A DNA stretch of 64,000 bases, taken from assembly GCF_963678225.1 (NCBI RefSeq), contig NZ_OY782764.1, positions 985,001 to 1,049,000 on the forward strand. The letters are read 5' to 3'. Below are positions 11,441 through 22,660 of this stretch, piece by piece. The position numbers and the translations under genes were made by a program. The first letter of the stretch is position 1. Each line of letters opens with the position of its first letter. The notes under the pieces were generated by a model that was not told the DNA's origin, searched no databases, and saw only the letters and a program-made list of their open reading frames with translations. The DNA is from an uncultured Cohaesibacter sp. GTDB lineage: Bacteria > Pseudomonadota > Alphaproteobacteria > Rhizobiales > Cohaesibacteraceae.

Positions 11441-12352
11441 ATGAAAACAATCATTATCATGCGCTGCGCTCCCGATCTGGAGCACGAATTCTCTGGCGTC
11501 ACGTCAGATGATATTTGTTTTCTGCCATCCTTCTATGGAGACACCGCGCCGCAAAAGACTGCGGACAGTACTTATTTTCACTATTTCAAAGGCGGTAAAT
11601 GGTCGGGCATTTACGACCTGTTCCAGAGCTATCCCGACCTCATCGACAATTTCGACTATTTCTGGTTCGTTGATGATGACATCCGTGCCTCATGCCAGAC
11701 CGCATTGGACTTCATCAAAATAGTCGAGGAAAACAGCTTCCAGCTGGCTCAACCGGCGCTGACAAGCGACAGTTATTGGGCCCACCGGATCACGCTGGAA
11801 AACAGGGGCTTGCTCTACCGCAATACCAATCTGGTCGAGCTCATGATGCCGATCATGCATCGCGATTTCCTCAAGCGTGCTCTCCCCCTGTTCAAAGACC
11901 GCGACGCTGCCATGGGAATAGACTTCATGTGGCATCAGCTGACCAATGATCCCGCAAAAGATGTCGCCATCATTGACGCCACCCCCATGCAACATTCACG
12001 CCCGAGGCAAAAGCTCCTCAACAATGCGATGAAAAAATGCAACAAGGATATTTTTCAAGAGCGAGACGACACGATCCGGCAATTCTCGATTAAAAGACAA
12101 ATGCCGGTCGTTCTTGGTGCCAAAACCCGCGAAAACCGGATCATTAAGCGGAATGCCATGCTGCTGTTGCGCCTCGCGTTGGAGCTGGGGCGGTTGCGCA
12201 CTGACATGAAGATGCAAAAACTCAGGCTCAGAGATTTTCGCAATCTCTTGATCCATCAGCTGTTTGGCAAAACTGATTCGGATACCTTCGACAGGCAATC
12301 ATTCTCTTCCGCAACACGCCAACTGTCCGCGACGAAGCCCCCCGAACGATAG
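11441..12352 (+). CDS. DUF707 family protein (glycosyltransferase-like)
   Basis: A protein of 303 residues whose core WSGIYDLFQSYPDLID followed by YFWFVDDDI (about residues 50-85) matches the DUF707 family. The DDD run resembles the metal-binding DxD of GT-A glycosyltransferases, so a sugar-transfer role in surface polysaccharide or glycan synthesis is plausible but unproven. The C-terminal third is basic and rich in Lys and Arg. No signal peptide or membrane segment is seen. The ribosome-binding site before the ATG at 11441 is weak (ccagag), so the start is uncertain. It stands alone between the glp genes and an aldo/keto reductase, with no other glycan genes nearby. Confidence 0.7.
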   Translation: MKTIIIMRCAPDLEHEFSGVTSDDICFLPSFYGDTAPQKTADSTYFHYFKGGKWSGIYDLFQSYPDLIDNFDYFWFVDDDIRASCQTALDFIKIVEENSFQLAQPALTSDSYWAHRITLENRGLLYRNTNLVELMMPIMHRDFLKRALPLFKDRDAAMGIDFMWHQLTNDPAKDVAIIDATPMQHSRPRQKLLNNAMKKCNKDIFQERDDTIRQFSIKRQMPVVLGAKTRENRIIKRNAMLLLRLALELGRLRTDMKMQKLRLRDFRNLLIHQLFGKTDSDTFDRQSFSSATRQLSATKPPER

Positions 12353-12489
12353 CCTTCTCTATCGGGTCGACGCTCTATAGCGCACGCATAGCCAGTCCGG
12401 CCTCATGCTTATTTATTCCTGTTATCCAGCGCAGATCGCGGTAAGCTTGATCTCCATCAGACGATGATGCGCCCTTCCCCTCACCTTGA

Positions 12490-13494
<1,005 letters not shown>

Positions 13495-13631
13495 CCCAAA
13501 GGCAAACAAACAGGCTGCCGTTGCCCTTCAAATCAAACCTGAAGCCATCGGCAGCAATCAAAACCGCGCGCACAAACCCAACGCCCGCTTTACTCAAGCG
13601 ATTAAACGCACAGATTGTTCAAAAGAAGAAA

Positions 13632-13707
<76 letters not shown>

Positions 13708-13920
13708 TTACCAGTGTCCGGTCATGAGACCGATCCGTTTCTGGTCCCCGAAGCCTGCCTGCATCAAAAGCGTAATTCAACGCAAAGCCACTGATCAAAC
13801 GATCAAAAACGGGGTGGCCTCTCTTAGCCAATTCCATGAACGAGAGCAAGAGGCAAAATCGCTTTGTGGTGGAAATTCCAAAAGGCGTAAACAGATCTGG
13901 TTAGAAAATCCTTCCAGACG

Positions 13921-13959
13921 AAAAAAGGGCCCGGTTTACCAACGGGCCCTTTTGTTTTC
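13921..13959 (-). terminator. terminator after the HemY-like gene
   Basis: Perfect 11-base inverted repeat AAAAGGGCCCG / CGGGCCCTTTT with a 9-base loop, 16 bases past the gene end. T-runs flank it on both strands, so it may also block transcription from the tRNA side. Confidence 0.8.
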
Positions 13960-13974
13960 TTGAACTGTACAGAA

Positions 13975-15780
13975 TCAGAAAAGTTTGAACCGCTTTTCCG
14001 GTTTGTGTGCTGTGCCATCCTTCTTCGGTCCGGGATCGTCAGGAGGGAATGGCATCGGAAACTCGACTTCTTTCGGTTTCTCGATTGCGACCTTGTCAGT
14101 GGATTTTTCCACGCGCTCTGCTTTTGGCTCTTCCGCTTTGGCGTCCTTGGTTTCAGCCTCAGGCTTTTCCTCTTCTGCGCTTAACGTATCCTTGGTCACT
14201 TCCGGCTCTTCAGGCTCATCAGGAGGTGTCGAACCAGCTTCTTCTGCTGCGGCCTCCACAACAGCGGGGTCAGACGCGGCTTCGCTCTCCTCTTCCGTTT
14301 CGGCCTCGACGACAGGCTCTTTCTGCTGAGGCTCTTCAGGGGTGATTTCCTCAACAATATCTTCAGAAACAGCGAAGGCCTTTTCCTTCTCTTGCGAACC
14401 ATCAGACGGAATGAGAACCATCTTCTCTTCAGAGGTTGGTTGCAGCTCGCTGCTATCCAGAACAGGCTGTTCAGCATGAGCCGCTTCGCGTACAGGCACT
14501 TTCCACTCATAGGCATCAATCTTGCCCGTTACAGGGGAAATCGGCTGCCAGACCTCGCTGACCTGCCCATCGGCCGTCCATGCAGGGTCGCGATGAGCCC
14601 CCACAGCGCGGGCCAGCCACTGGCGAACCAGACCGAAGTCATTCTTCTCGCCTTCTTCGAGCTCGGCCATCAACATGCAGATACGGGGTGTCAGATGACT
14701 TTCAGCCATAGGCTCGAGCAAACTGCGGGCTTCTGCCCATTCACGTGCATCAATAAAGGCGCGCGCCATGGCAAGCTTGGATTCGACATGGTCTGGCATC
14801 AGGCCAAACAGAACCCGCATGCGCTTGAGCCGATCCATAGCGGTGTCCCCATCCTTGATATAGACATAGGCTTGGGCCAGATCCGGATGCGGCTCAATGC
14901 GCCAAGCCGCTTCAACCAGCTTGGAAGCTTTGCGATAATCCCGTGCGTCATTCAGAATGCGTGCTTGCATCGTGACAGCCGGAACAAGCCCTGGCGCCAG
15001 TTTGCATGCTTCGCTGAGCAATGGCCGCATGGACAGATCCGCATTGTCTTCCCCTTCCAGCTCCATGGCCTGAGCGGTTAGGATCACAGCGCGCTGACGG
15101 CGGAAGTCCGCTTTTTCTATATGCTTGTTGGCGTAATTCTGCGAGAGCGTCACCAGAGCGCCCTGCCAATCTTCACCAGCAGTCTGCATATCGAACAGGG
15201 CAGCACCAGCCCAACCCGGCGCCTTTTTGCTCTCGTCCGTTGCAGCTTTAGCCATTTGCAGGGCCTCTTCCATATCACCGCGTCGCTGCGCCTCGATATA
15301 GAGCCCACGCCGACCAAGCGCACGGGTTTCATCGGTGTCGAGCATGGCCTCAAAGCTCTGACGTGCTTTGGTGGGCTCGCCTGCCAGCTGCGCTGTCTGC
15401 GCCTCCAGCATCAGGGTCATTGGTTCCTGCCCGATCAGCTTGCGTGCCTTGGCGGCCTGCTTGCGTGCCAGAGCCAGATCACCAACGCCCACGGCAATCA
15501 TGCCGGTTGAGAGCGCCTTATAGCCCTTGTCACGACGGCGGGAGGAAAAGAAGCCGGTCACCGAGCGTGGCGAATTCCAGATGCTTTTGATAACGATCCA
15601 CAACACAACGGCAACGCCCATCGCAGCCACAATGAGCAGAAAGCCCATCAGCAAAGAAACCTCAAAGCCCATATCGAGCCAAGGCCAGTTGATGATGATT
15701 TCCCCGGGGCGATCAGCCAGCCAGGCACCGCCAAACGCGATGGCCAGCAAGACAGCAAAAAAGATGAGTGCTTTAATCAT
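13975..15780 (-). CDS. hemY: HemY-family TPR membrane protein of the heme cluster
   Basis: A 601-residue protein with two N-terminal membrane helices (MIKALIFFAVLLAIAFGGAWL; about 40-65 for the second), the HemY N-terminal domain (SSRRRDKGYKALSTGMIAVG) and TPR-like helices to about residue 400. Its C-terminal 180 residues are very rich in Glu, Pro, Lys and Ala and are probably disordered. It is named HemY in the porphyrin-cluster sense and is not the protoporphyrinogen oxidase also called HemY; its exact role is unknown. It starts 18 bases after the mitofilin-like gene, so the two are co-transcribed, completing hemC-hemD-mitofilin-HemY. The ribosome-binding site (GGAACG) is weak. Confidence 0.85.
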   Translation of the reverse strand: MIKALIFFAVLLAIAFGGAWLADRPGEIIINWPWLDMGFEVSLLMGFLLIVAAMGVAVVLWIVIKSIWNSPRSVTGFFSSRRRDKGYKALSTGMIAVGVGDLALARKQAAKARKLIGQEPMTLMLEAQTAQLAGEPTKARQSFEAMLDTDETRALGRRGLYIEAQRRGDMEEALQMAKAATDESKKAPGWAGAALFDMQTAGEDWQGALVTLSQNYANKHIEKADFRRQRAVILTAQAMELEGEDNADLSMRPLLSEACKLAPGLVPAVTMQARILNDARDYRKASKLVEAAWRIEPHPDLAQAYVYIKDGDTAMDRLKRMRVLFGLMPDHVESKLAMARAFIDAREWAEARSLLEPMAESHLTPRICMLMAELEEGEKNDFGLVRQWLARAVGAHRDPAWTADGQVSEVWQPISPVTGKIDAYEWKVPVREAAHAEQPVLDSSELQPTSEEKMVLIPSDGSQEKEKAFAVSEDIVEEITPEEPQQKEPVVEAETEEESEAASDPAVVEAAAEEAGSTPPDEPEEPEVTKDTLSAEEEKPEAETKDAKAEEPKAERVEKSTDKVAIEKPKEVEFPMPFPPDDPGPKKDGTAHKPEKRFKLF

Positions 15781-15798
15781 AACGTTCCGTTCCCCACC

Positions 15799-17466
15799 TT
15801 AACTCGCTTTATCGCTGGCGCCAGTGCCGAACTCAGCGCGAATGGTGTCCATCGCCGCATTCACTGCAATGCGAGCCTTCAATCCTTCAATCCAGTCGGC
15901 ACCCGCTTTTGAAGTGCGGGCCGCTTCAGGCAAGGCGTCCCATTCTTCTGCGGCTTTCACCAGATCACCTTGTTTGACATGAAATTCGATAACGCCAAGC
16001 CGACTGGTCAGGCTATCGCCTTTCTGTTCGCCATTGAGGGAGCGAACCTTGACCATGCTCTGAGCACTGATCAGGAATTTATCGAGCAATGTCGTAGCCC
16101 CTGCGCCTTCCGCTTCGCGCAGGATATCGTCATATCTGGCGCGGAAGCCTGATGCCAGCTGCTGCGCTGTTGGTGCGCCGGTTGCCGCATAGTCCTGAAG
16201 CGCAGTAACCGCCTCATGATCACCAACCACATTGGCAAAGGTCTTAAGCGCCAATTCATAATTGGCACCCGATGCAACAGCATTCTCCAAACCAGCCAGA
16301 GCAATCGTGCGAGCCGAGCTCTGCATCCGCTCGGACAGGTTATTCTCTTCAAGAGCTGTGACCCGCTCGCGCAAGGATGACGTTTCGGTGGTCATCTTTT
16401 CCGAGAAATTGGTAAGATCCACAACCACATCATTGATGCGGCGATCGGCGGACGACAAAATATCATCCCTTGCCGCTTGCAGATCTGCTTCAAGTTTGGC
16501 GGCCTGCTCGGCAGCCTTGCTTTCGATCAACGCACCCTGCTCTGCGGTCTGGGACTGCAAGGTCGCCAATTGAGCCTTGGCGTCAAGCAGCTCTGTCTGC
16601 AGGGAATCAATGGCACTAACACTTTCCTTCAACTCATCAATGCGACCGGCAAGCGCTTCCAGCTGCAATCCGACCGGGCTGTTGCTATCCACCGGAGCAG
16701 CCTCTTCATCGCTGGCCCCTTCTTCAGATGCCGTTGCACCATCCCCAGCGCCGCCCAAAGCAGCAAGCTTGGTTTCAAGGGCCTCAATGCGCGCGCTCAC
16801 GTCAGCAAGGTCCGCGGTTGGAATCTCTGAAAGGCTGGTCTTGACGCCGGCCAGTTCCGACTGCACCGCATCAATCTTGCCAGTGTTGGCCTCAAGCCGA
16901 GCATCGACATTGGGCAGGGAAACCCAGCCCTGCTGCAAACCCACATAGCCCAGAGCGATAATCGCGACGCCACCGAGCAGACCACCCACAAAGCCACCGC
17001 CAAAGCCGCCGCTTTTCGGCGCTTCGTCAGACCGGGGGGTTGAAGCCGGAGGCGCACCACTGTCTCCGCCGCTGCCAGCGCCCTGATCTGTGGACCCCTT
17101 GTCGCCAGTCACCTCTTCAGAGGCCTCGCTCTCGCCAATCCCCGTATCATCGGCAGAGGTCTCATCATCCGAAGCCGCGCTATCTTCAACAGCGCTGCGG
17201 GCCTCTTCATCCACCGGGTCCTTGGCATGGGTTTTTTCATCTGGGCCGTCTGAAGCAACAGTCGTTTCTGAAGCCTTATCCCCCTCGGCACTGGCCTGTT
17301 CAACCTTGGCAGCCTCTTTAGCTTCAGGCTTTGTTTTCTCTGCTTCTGTAGATGGCTTTTCAGCCGCAGGGGCTTCAGATTTGGTCACCTCTTCTGCGGT
17401 CAGATCAATGGTTTTGACCGGCTTGCCTTTAGCCTCGGTCCTATTATTGGATTTGCGAGTTGTCAT
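15799..17466 (-). CDS. mitofilin-family (HemX-like) membrane protein
   Basis: About 555 residues. An acidic, Ala/Glu/Ser-rich cytoplasmic N-terminal region is followed by a single Gly-rich membrane helix (GGFVGGLLGGVAIIALGYVG, about 180-205). A long coiled coil and a helical C-terminal mitofilin domain come next. Alphaproteobacterial mitofilin homologues sit beside hem genes and share ancestry with mitochondrial Mic60, which shapes inner membranes; a membrane-organising role is inferred. The ATG at 17466 (MTTRKSNN) is preceded by GAGGAA. An upstream in-frame start at 17529 is less likely. It lies 18 bases before the HemY-like gene. Confidence 0.82.
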   Translation of the reverse strand: MTTRKSNNRTEAKGKPVKTIDLTAEEVTKSEAPAAEKPSTEAEKTKPEAKEAAKVEQASAEGDKASETTVASDGPDEKTHAKDPVDEEARSAVEDSAASDDETSADDTGIGESEASEEVTGDKGSTDQGAGSGGDSGAPPASTPRSDEAPKSGGFGGGFVGGLLGGVAIIALGYVGLQQGWVSLPNVDARLEANTGKIDAVQSELAGVKTSLSEIPTADLADVSARIEALETKLAALGGAGDGATASEEGASDEEAAPVDSNSPVGLQLEALAGRIDELKESVSAIDSLQTELLDAKAQLATLQSQTAEQGALIESKAAEQAAKLEADLQAARDDILSSADRRINDVVVDLTNFSEKMTTETSSLRERVTALEENNLSERMQSSARTIALAGLENAVASGANYELALKTFANVVGDHEAVTALQDYAATGAPTAQQLASGFRARYDDILREAEGAGATTLLDKFLISAQSMVKVRSLNGEQKGDSLTSRLGVIEFHVKQGDLVKAAEEWDALPEAARTSKAGADWIEGLKARIAVNAAMDTIRAEFGTGASDKAS

Positions 17467-17745
17467 ACCATTCCTCAATTCCCGCGAGACGGGACGATCA
17501 CTTCTCAGCTCTGCCCTCTTGGTCTTCACTAAGGGCCAGATTCAATAAATCTTCATATGCAGCATCGATCTGCCATTTGGATCGGGCCAGGGCACAAATA
17601 TGCGCCGAACCGGACCTCAAGCCTCCAACCTTAAGGCGATCTGATGTCATTTTTGCGGCCACAAAAGCCACAAAGCCTGCATAGTTTACAATCTTGTGCC
17701 TTCCGGCAACATAGCTGCCACAAAAAATAAGCACTATTAGATTAA

Positions 17746-18459
17746 TTAGTTATGGCCATTTTGCACGCATGCAAGCAAAGATCGCTCATTTGGTGCCTCG
17801 GCCACAACCAAAGGATAGCCCAAGCCCTCCAATGGAAGCGCAACAGCAGGGGAAAGGCAATAGAAAATAGCCTTGTGTAAGTGTTCAGACAGACCCATTT
17901 GTTCAATTAATGAAAGAAATAACCGACAGCTACGCTGCGAATAGAGCAAAATTCCATCCAGCTGCTCGGTCCGGATCGCCTCGCAAACCTCATCGCTCAA
18001 GCATGCAAGAGCTTGGCTTTCATACACCTCACATAAGCGAACAGAAAAACCGTGAGCCGACAGGGCCTCAGTAAGACGCCCCGAGCGCACCTTGCCCGCC
18101 AGATAGAGAATTTCACCGTTTTGTGGATCAAGCGCGCTCAGAAGCTGCTTTTCCAATTCCCCACCATTGGGAGCTACAAAGGCAATTTTTGTAAGTCCGA
18201 GCGCAGCAGCCAGATCTGCCGTGCGCTTGCCGACACAATAGAGAGGCACACTTTTCAACGGCTCAAGCTGATCGCCAGCCACCATGCGCAGCCCGTTGCG
18301 AGAGGTCACAACAAGCGCCTGCCATGATGCATCAGGAAGAGAAAAAGAGAGCGGCACGATCGCCATAACCGGAGAGGCGAGCACTTCCACACCAAGTGTT
18401 TCGAGCGCCTTGATGGTCTGGTGCTGATCGATTTCAGGTCGCGTGACCAGAATTTTCAA
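17746..18459 (-). CDS. hemD: uroporphyrinogen-III synthase
   Basis: Cyclises hydroxymethylbilane to uroporphyrinogen III with inversion of ring D. It has 237 residues, the family length. The sequence is divergent, as is usual for HemD, but has the N-terminal ILVTRPE, VVTSRNGLRM, YCVGKRTAD and LYSQRSCRLF segments of the two-domain fold. It lies 41 bases after hemC, which makes its substrate, in the same operon. A 279-base gap then separates it from the mitofilin-like gene. Confidence 0.93.
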   Translation of the reverse strand: MKILVTRPEIDQHQTIKALETLGVEVLASPVMAIVPLSFSLPDASWQALVVTSRNGLRMVAGDQLEPLKSVPLYCVGKRTADLAAALGLTKIAFVAPNGGELEKQLLSALDPQNGEILYLAGKVRSGRLTEALSAHGFSVRLCEVYESQALACLSDEVCEAIRTEQLDGILLYSQRSCRLFLSLIEQMGLSEHLHKAIFYCLSPAVALPLEGLGYPLVVAEAPNERSLLACVQNGHN

Positions 18460-18500
18460 CAGCCTCTCCTTCCATGGCTTAAGTCTTGTGGGCCTTGGCT

Positions 18501-19442
18501 CTATTGACAGGCCGCCAACACGGCAGCGAAGAAAGCTTCCCCGGCCTTTTCCTTGAGCCTGTTGGCCGCATTCACGCCAACCATTTCAGCCTCATCGGCT
18601 GAGCCCGCAACGATGATATCATAATGCTCGCTGCCATCGGGCAAAAGCACCAACCCCGAAAAGGTCAACCGGTCACCATCCACTTGAGCAAGACCTGCGA
18701 TCGGTGTGCGGCAGGACCCATCCAGCACACGCAGAAAGGCACGCTCGCAAGCAAGCTCCTTGGCGGTAGTCTCATGATGGATACCGGCCAGCAAACCGGA
18801 GATCATTTCGTCTCCGATACGGGATTCAATGGTAATAGCCCCCTGCCCGACGGCGGGTAAAAATTGTTCCACCTCGATGGGAGCCGTGATCACATCTTCA
18901 TCCCCAAGCCGCTTCAAGCCTGCGCACGCCAGAAGGGTCGCTTCAGCCACCCCCTCATCAAGTTTTTGCAGGCGGCGCTGAACATTGCCCCGATAGGTGA
19001 TCACCTTAAGATCCGGACGCAGCTTTTTTACCAAAGCCTGACGACGCAGAGAGGATGTCCCCACCACAGCCCCTTCGGGCATATCCGTAAGGCAGGTATA
19101 TTTGCGTGAAATAAAGGCGTCTCGCACATCTTCACGGGGCAAGAAGCAACTAAGCTCCAGCCCATCCGGCAACCATGTGGGCATGTCTTTGGAAGAATGC
19201 ACCGCCATATCGATTCGCCCATCGAGCAAAGCGTCCTCGATCTCTTTGGTAAAAAGCCCCTTGCCCCCAGCCTCAGAAAGCGGACGATCCAGAATGCGGT
19301 CACCGGTGGTCTTGATCACAACGATCTCGAAGTCATCCTCGCCCATGCCATGGGTAGCCATCAGCCGGTTGCGCGTCTCATAGGCCTGTGCCAATGCAAG
19401 TTTACTGCCTCGAGTGCCGATTTTGATGAGTTTGGATTGCAT
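18501..19442 (-). CDS. hemC: hydroxymethylbilane synthase (porphobilinogen deaminase)
   Basis: Polymerises four porphobilinogen units to hydroxymethylbilane in the cytosol. About 313 residues from [20 protein letters not shown], matching the family length. The dipyrromethane cofactor cysteine is in [10 protein letters not shown], and catalytic Asp and Arg surroundings ([15 protein letters not shown]) are present. The reading frame stays open to 19601, but I chose the ATG at 19442 because the family start aligns there. AAGG lies 8 bases before it. An ATG at 19457 is the alternative. It is divergent from tsaD across a 186-base gap. Confidence 0.96.
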   Translation of the reverse strand: MQSKLIKIGTRGSKLALAQAYETRNRLMATHGMGEDDFEIVVIKTTGDRILDRPLSEAGGKGLFTKEIEDALLDGRIDMAVHSSKDMPTWLPDGLELSCFLPREDVRDAFISRKYTCLTDMPEGAVVGTSSLRRQALVKKLRPDLKVITYRGNVQRRLQKLDEGVAEATLLACAGLKRLGDEDVITAPIEVEQFLPAVGQGAITIESRIGDEMISGLLAGIHHETTAKELACERAFLRVLDGSCRTPIAGLAQVDGDRLTFSGLVLLPDGSEHYDIIVAGSADEAEMVGVNAANRLKEKAGEAFFAAVLAACQ

Positions 19443-19628
19443 CGAACGGGCCTTCATGCTCTTGTTGCGGTGTTCATCCCCGTCTCGCGTAAAGCGAGGC
19501 CCCGCAAACAGGGCCAAAAAAAGGGGATGCCAATGATCTCTCTTTGCTCTAAAAGTCAGGCCATGCGGCATGTCGCTGCAAGCATCGCCTTTGAGGGGCA
19601 CAATAAAGGCAATAAAGTAGTCCGCGCA

Positions 19629-20729
19629 ATGATCGTTTTAGGCATAGAAACAAGTTGTGACGAAACCGCCGCCGCGGTGGTTAGACGATATGATGACACA
19701 TCAGGTGATGAGCGCAGCGGTCAGGGCGAAATTCTTTCCAATGTGGTGCTCAGCCAGATAGAAGATCACGCAGCCTATGGCGGTGTTGTTCCGGAAATCG
19801 CGGCCCGTGCCCATGTGGAAGCCCTCGACGGCATCATCAAGACGGCCATGGCAGAAGCCGGCATGAGCTTTGATCAACTCGATGCTGTGGCAGCGACCTC
19901 TGGTCCGGGGCTTATCGGCGGCGTGCTGATCGGTCTCATGAGCGCCAAGGCCATTGCCGCCGCGCATGATTTGCCCCTTATTGCTGTCAATCATCTCGAA
20001 GGCCACGCACTCACCGCGCGCCTGACCAACAACGCCCCCTTCCCCCATCTCATTTTGCTGGTCTCTGGCGGGCACAGCCAAATCCTGCTGGTCAAGGGTG
20101 TCGGCGACTATGAACGCTGGGGTACCACCATCGACGATGCACTAGGTGAAGCCTTCGATAAAACGGCGAAGCTGCTCGGCCTGCCCTATCCCGGTGGACC
20201 GGAAGTGGAGAAGGCGGCCCTTCATGGCGATAGCAAACGCTTTGCGCTGCCTCGCTCTATGAAGGGGCGCGATGGCTTTGATTTTTCCTTCTCGGGCCTC
20301 AAAAGCGCGGTACGGCGGGAAGCCGAGAAGATCGCTCCGCTAAGTGATCAAGATATCGCCGATCTGTGCGCCTCTTTCCAGGCCGCCATTTGCGACATTC
20401 TCGCCGACCGGATCGACAAGGCCCTTGTTACCTTCTCCGAGCGCTTCCCCGACAAAGAAACACCCCAATTGGTTGTCGCTGGCGGCGTTGCCTCCAACAA
20501 GGCCATCCGGGCGACGCTCGACACCGTTCTGGCCAAGCGGGGCGCTGAACTGGTCGCGCCACCGATCAAACTGTGCACCGACAATGGCGTCATGATCGCA
20601 TGGGCCGGTGCCGAACGCTTTGCGCTGGGCATGAGCGATCCTCTGGACGCTCCGGCACGCCCACGCTGGCCACTCGATAAAGATGCCCAAGCCAAGATTG
20701 GCGCGGGGAGAAAGGGAGCCAAAGCATGA
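19629..20729 (+). CDS. tsaD: tRNA N6-threonylcarbamoyladenosine transferase TsaD
   Basis: Transfers the threonylcarbamoyl group to A37 of ANN-reading tRNAs, with TsaB and TsaE. From [18 protein letters not shown] it has 366 residues. The metal-binding HLEGH motif (VNHLEGHAL) and the ASKHA glycine loops ([18 protein letters not shown]) are present. The frame is open far upstream to 19197 through the divergent hemC start, but the conserved N-terminus fixes the start at 19629. It overlaps gpsA by four bases (ATGA), so the two are translationally coupled. Confidence 0.97.
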   Translation: MIVLGIETSCDETAAAVVRRYDDTSGDERSGQGEILSNVVLSQIEDHAAYGGVVPEIAARAHVEALDGIIKTAMAEAGMSFDQLDAVAATSGPGLIGGVLIGLMSAKAIAAAHDLPLIAVNHLEGHALTARLTNNAPFPHLILLVSGGHSQILLVKGVGDYERWGTTIDDALGEAFDKTAKLLGLPYPGGPEVEKAALHGDSKRFALPRSMKGRDGFDFSFSGLKSAVRREAEKIAPLSDQDIADLCASFQAAICDILADRIDKALVTFSERFPDKETPQLVVAGGVASNKAIRATLDTVLAKRGAELVAPPIKLCTDNGVMIAWAGAERFALGMSDPLDAPARPRWPLDKDAQAKIGAGRKGAKA

Positions 20730-21778
20730 GCAAGCCGGCAGCAACGTTACCCGCATCAAATGTCTTCCAGCGCATTTCGGTGCTCGGGGCCGGTGCGTGG
20801 GGCACCGCTCTGGCGCTCAATGCAGCCCGGGCAGGACGCGATGTCGTGCTTTGGGGCCGCAACGCTGAAAGCCTTGATTCCATCAGTACAAAGCGCCAGT
20901 TGCCCGCCTATCTGCCGGGCATCACCTTTGATCAACCACTGGAAACCACCACGGATATCACCGAGGCCGCTGACGCAGACTGCATCCTGCTGGTCGCACC
21001 AGCCCAGATGACCGCAAGCATCGCGGAAACCATCGGGCTTTATGTGCGCAAAGGCACGCCGGTGGTGCTGGCCGCCAAGGGCCTTGAAAAAGGCACCCAA
21101 CGCATGATGAGCGAAGTATTGGCCGACTATCTGCCCCAAGCAACCCCGGCGATTCTGTCCGGTCCGTCCTTTGCTGCCGATGTCGCCCGCGGGCTACCCA
21201 CCGCTGTAACCATCGCCGCCCCTTCTGCGCCGTTGGCAGACAAGCTATGCGCCACCCTTTCAAGCCAGTCATTCCGCCCCTATGCCAGTACAGACATGAT
21301 TGGTGTTCAGCTGGGTGGTGCGCTCAAGAATATTCTTGCCATCGCCTGTGGCATCGTGCTTGGCAAGCAGCTTGGCGCCAGTGCCCATGCGGCTCTCATG
21401 ACTCGTGGTTTTGCTGAAATGCAGCGCCTAGCCCTCAAGCTTAGAGCTCGACCGGATACCCTAATGGGCCTTTCAGGCTTTGGCGATGTAGCGCTTTCCT
21501 GCTCCAATCATCAGAGCCGCAACTTTGCCTTTGGCTTTGCCCTTGGTGAAGGCAAGGCCTTGTCGGACCTCATGGCTCCGGGCGCCAAGCTTTCCGAAGG
21601 GGCCTATAGCGCCCGCGTAGCCTGTGAGTTGGCCAGCGCTCATGGTGTTGAACTGCCCGTCGCTCAGGCCGTAGCCGACGTACTGGAGCAGAAAGACAGC
21701 ATCGACGAAGCCGTAATCAAGCTGATGAGCAGGCCGCTACGCGCCGAGAGCGAAGTCCCTTCCAAACCGAATTCTTAA
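20726..21778 (+). CDS. gpsA: NAD(P)H-dependent glycerol-3-phosphate dehydrogenase
   Basis: Reduces dihydroxyacetone phosphate to sn-glycerol 3-phosphate for phospholipid synthesis, the biosynthetic counterpart of glpD earlier in the window. It has 350 residues; the Rossmann motif is [14 protein letters not shown] near residue 21, and the catalytic Lys region is [12 protein letters not shown]. Its ATG overlaps the tsaD stop (ATGA). YciI and EVE genes follow in the same operon 22 and 33 bases apart. Confidence 0.97.
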   Translation: MSKPAATLPASNVFQRISVLGAGAWGTALALNAARAGRDVVLWGRNAESLDSISTKRQLPAYLPGITFDQPLETTTDITEAADADCILLVAPAQMTASIAETIGLYVRKGTPVVLAAKGLEKGTQRMMSEVLADYLPQATPAILSGPSFAADVARGLPTAVTIAAPSAPLADKLCATLSSQSFRPYASTDMIGVQLGGALKNILAIACGIVLGKQLGASAHAALMTRGFAEMQRLALKLRARPDTLMGLSGFGDVALSCSNHQSRNFAFGFALGEGKALSDLMAPGAKLSEGAYSARVACELASAHGVELPVAQAVADVLEQKDSIDEAVIKLMSRPLRAESEVPSKPNS

Positions 21779-21800
21779 AGTCAAGAACAGGAGAACTCCC

Positions 21801-22085
21801 ATGTATTTCATCGTAAACTGCACCGATAAAAAAGGCGCTCTGGACATCCGCAAGGCAAACCGCGATGCGCATCTCGAATTTGCTCATGCCAATGCCGACA
21901 CCATTAAGGTGGGTGGCCCTGTCCTGTCTGACGAAGGCGAAATGATCGGCTCTTGCCTCATTTGCGAAGTTGAAGACAAGGCAGCCCTTGATGCCTTCCT
22001 CGCTCAGGACCCTTATGCAAAAGCAGGCTTGTTCGAATCCGTCACCTCTCAGCCTTGGAAATGGGTTCTGGGCAAACCGGAATAA
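21801..22085 (+). CDS. YciI family protein
   Basis: A 94-residue protein with the dimeric alpha-beta barrel YciI fold; the His-Asp pair typical of the family is seen in RDAHLEFAHA and the C-terminal DPYAKAGLFE motif. YciI proteins are small, mostly uncharacterised enzymes, some with dehydrochlorinase-like activity; the function here is unknown. ACAGGAGA lies before the ATG. It is the third gene of the tsaD-gpsA-yciI-EVE operon, an order common in Hyphomicrobiales. Confidence 0.92.
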   Translation: MYFIVNCTDKKGALDIRKANRDAHLEFAHANADTIKVGGPVLSDEGEMIGSCLICEVEDKAALDAFLAQDPYAKAGLFESVTSQPWKWVLGKPE

Positions 22086-22118
22086 CAACAACCGCAATCA
22101 GATCAACCGGAGAGGCAT

Positions 22119-22538
22119 ATGGCTTACTGGCTTTTCAAATCCGAGCCCAACACCTGGGGCTGGGACCAGCAAATGGCAAAAGGCGAGGAAGGTGAACAAT
22201 GGGACGGCGTGCGCAACTATCAGGCACGCAACAACATGCGCAAAATGAAACTCGGCGAAAAAGGCTTTTTCTATCACTCGGTGAATGAAAAGCAGATCGT
22301 CGGCATTGTTGAAGTGTGCGCTGAAGTTCATCCAGACACGACCGATGACACCGGCAAATGGGAATGCGTTGACATCAAGGCCGTCAAACCGGTCAAGACA
22401 CCCGTCACCTTGGAAGATTGCAAGAATCATCCCGAGCTTGGCAACATGATTCTCGTCAATAATTCCCGCCTCTCCGTTCAGCCCGTATCAGACGAGGAAT
22501 GGAAAATCGTCTGCGAAATGGCTGGCGTTGATCCTTGA
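22119..22538 (+). CDS. EVE domain-containing protein
   Basis: A 139-residue protein consisting of one EVE domain (starting MAYWLFKSEPNTWGWDQQ), a PUA-like fold that binds modified bases in nucleic acid; eukaryotic Thy28 is a homologue. Conserved segments WDGVRNYQARNNMR and GEKGFFYHSV are present. It could read a DNA or RNA modification, but the target is unknown. The ATG is preceded by CCGGAGAGG. It is the last gene of the operon and is followed by a strong terminator. Confidence 0.92.
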   Translation: MAYWLFKSEPNTWGWDQQMAKGEEGEQWDGVRNYQARNNMRKMKLGEKGFFYHSVNEKQIVGIVEVCAEVHPDTTDDTGKWECVDIKAVKPVKTPVTLEDCKNHPELGNMILVNNSRLSVQPVSDEEWKIVCEMAGVDP

Positions 22539-22555
22539 GCGAGCAATAGATCACA

Positions 22556-22595
22556 AAAAAGGGGAAGCCGGTTCATCCAGCTTCCCCTTTTTCTT
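22556..22595 (+). terminator. terminator of the tsaD-gpsA-yciI-EVE operon
   Basis: GGGGAAGC / GCTTCCCC stem, extended by A-T pairs, with an 11-base loop, followed by TTTTTCTT. It is flanked by an A-run, so it may also act on the opposite strand for the small membrane protein gene. Confidence 0.85.
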
Positions 22596-22660
22596 ATCCT
22601 TTATTCACTTCCGCGCTTTTGACAAGAAGGACTGGTCACCACACACCAGCTCCCCCTCAT

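Noticed and set aside
17498..17734. A 78-codon open frame in the gap between hemD and the mitofilin-like gene, same strand
   Set aside because: It begins with a GTG 12 bases after the hemD stop, has no Shine-Dalgarno and no recognised domain, and runs into the mitofilin start. It could be a small gene, but the sequence does not support it.
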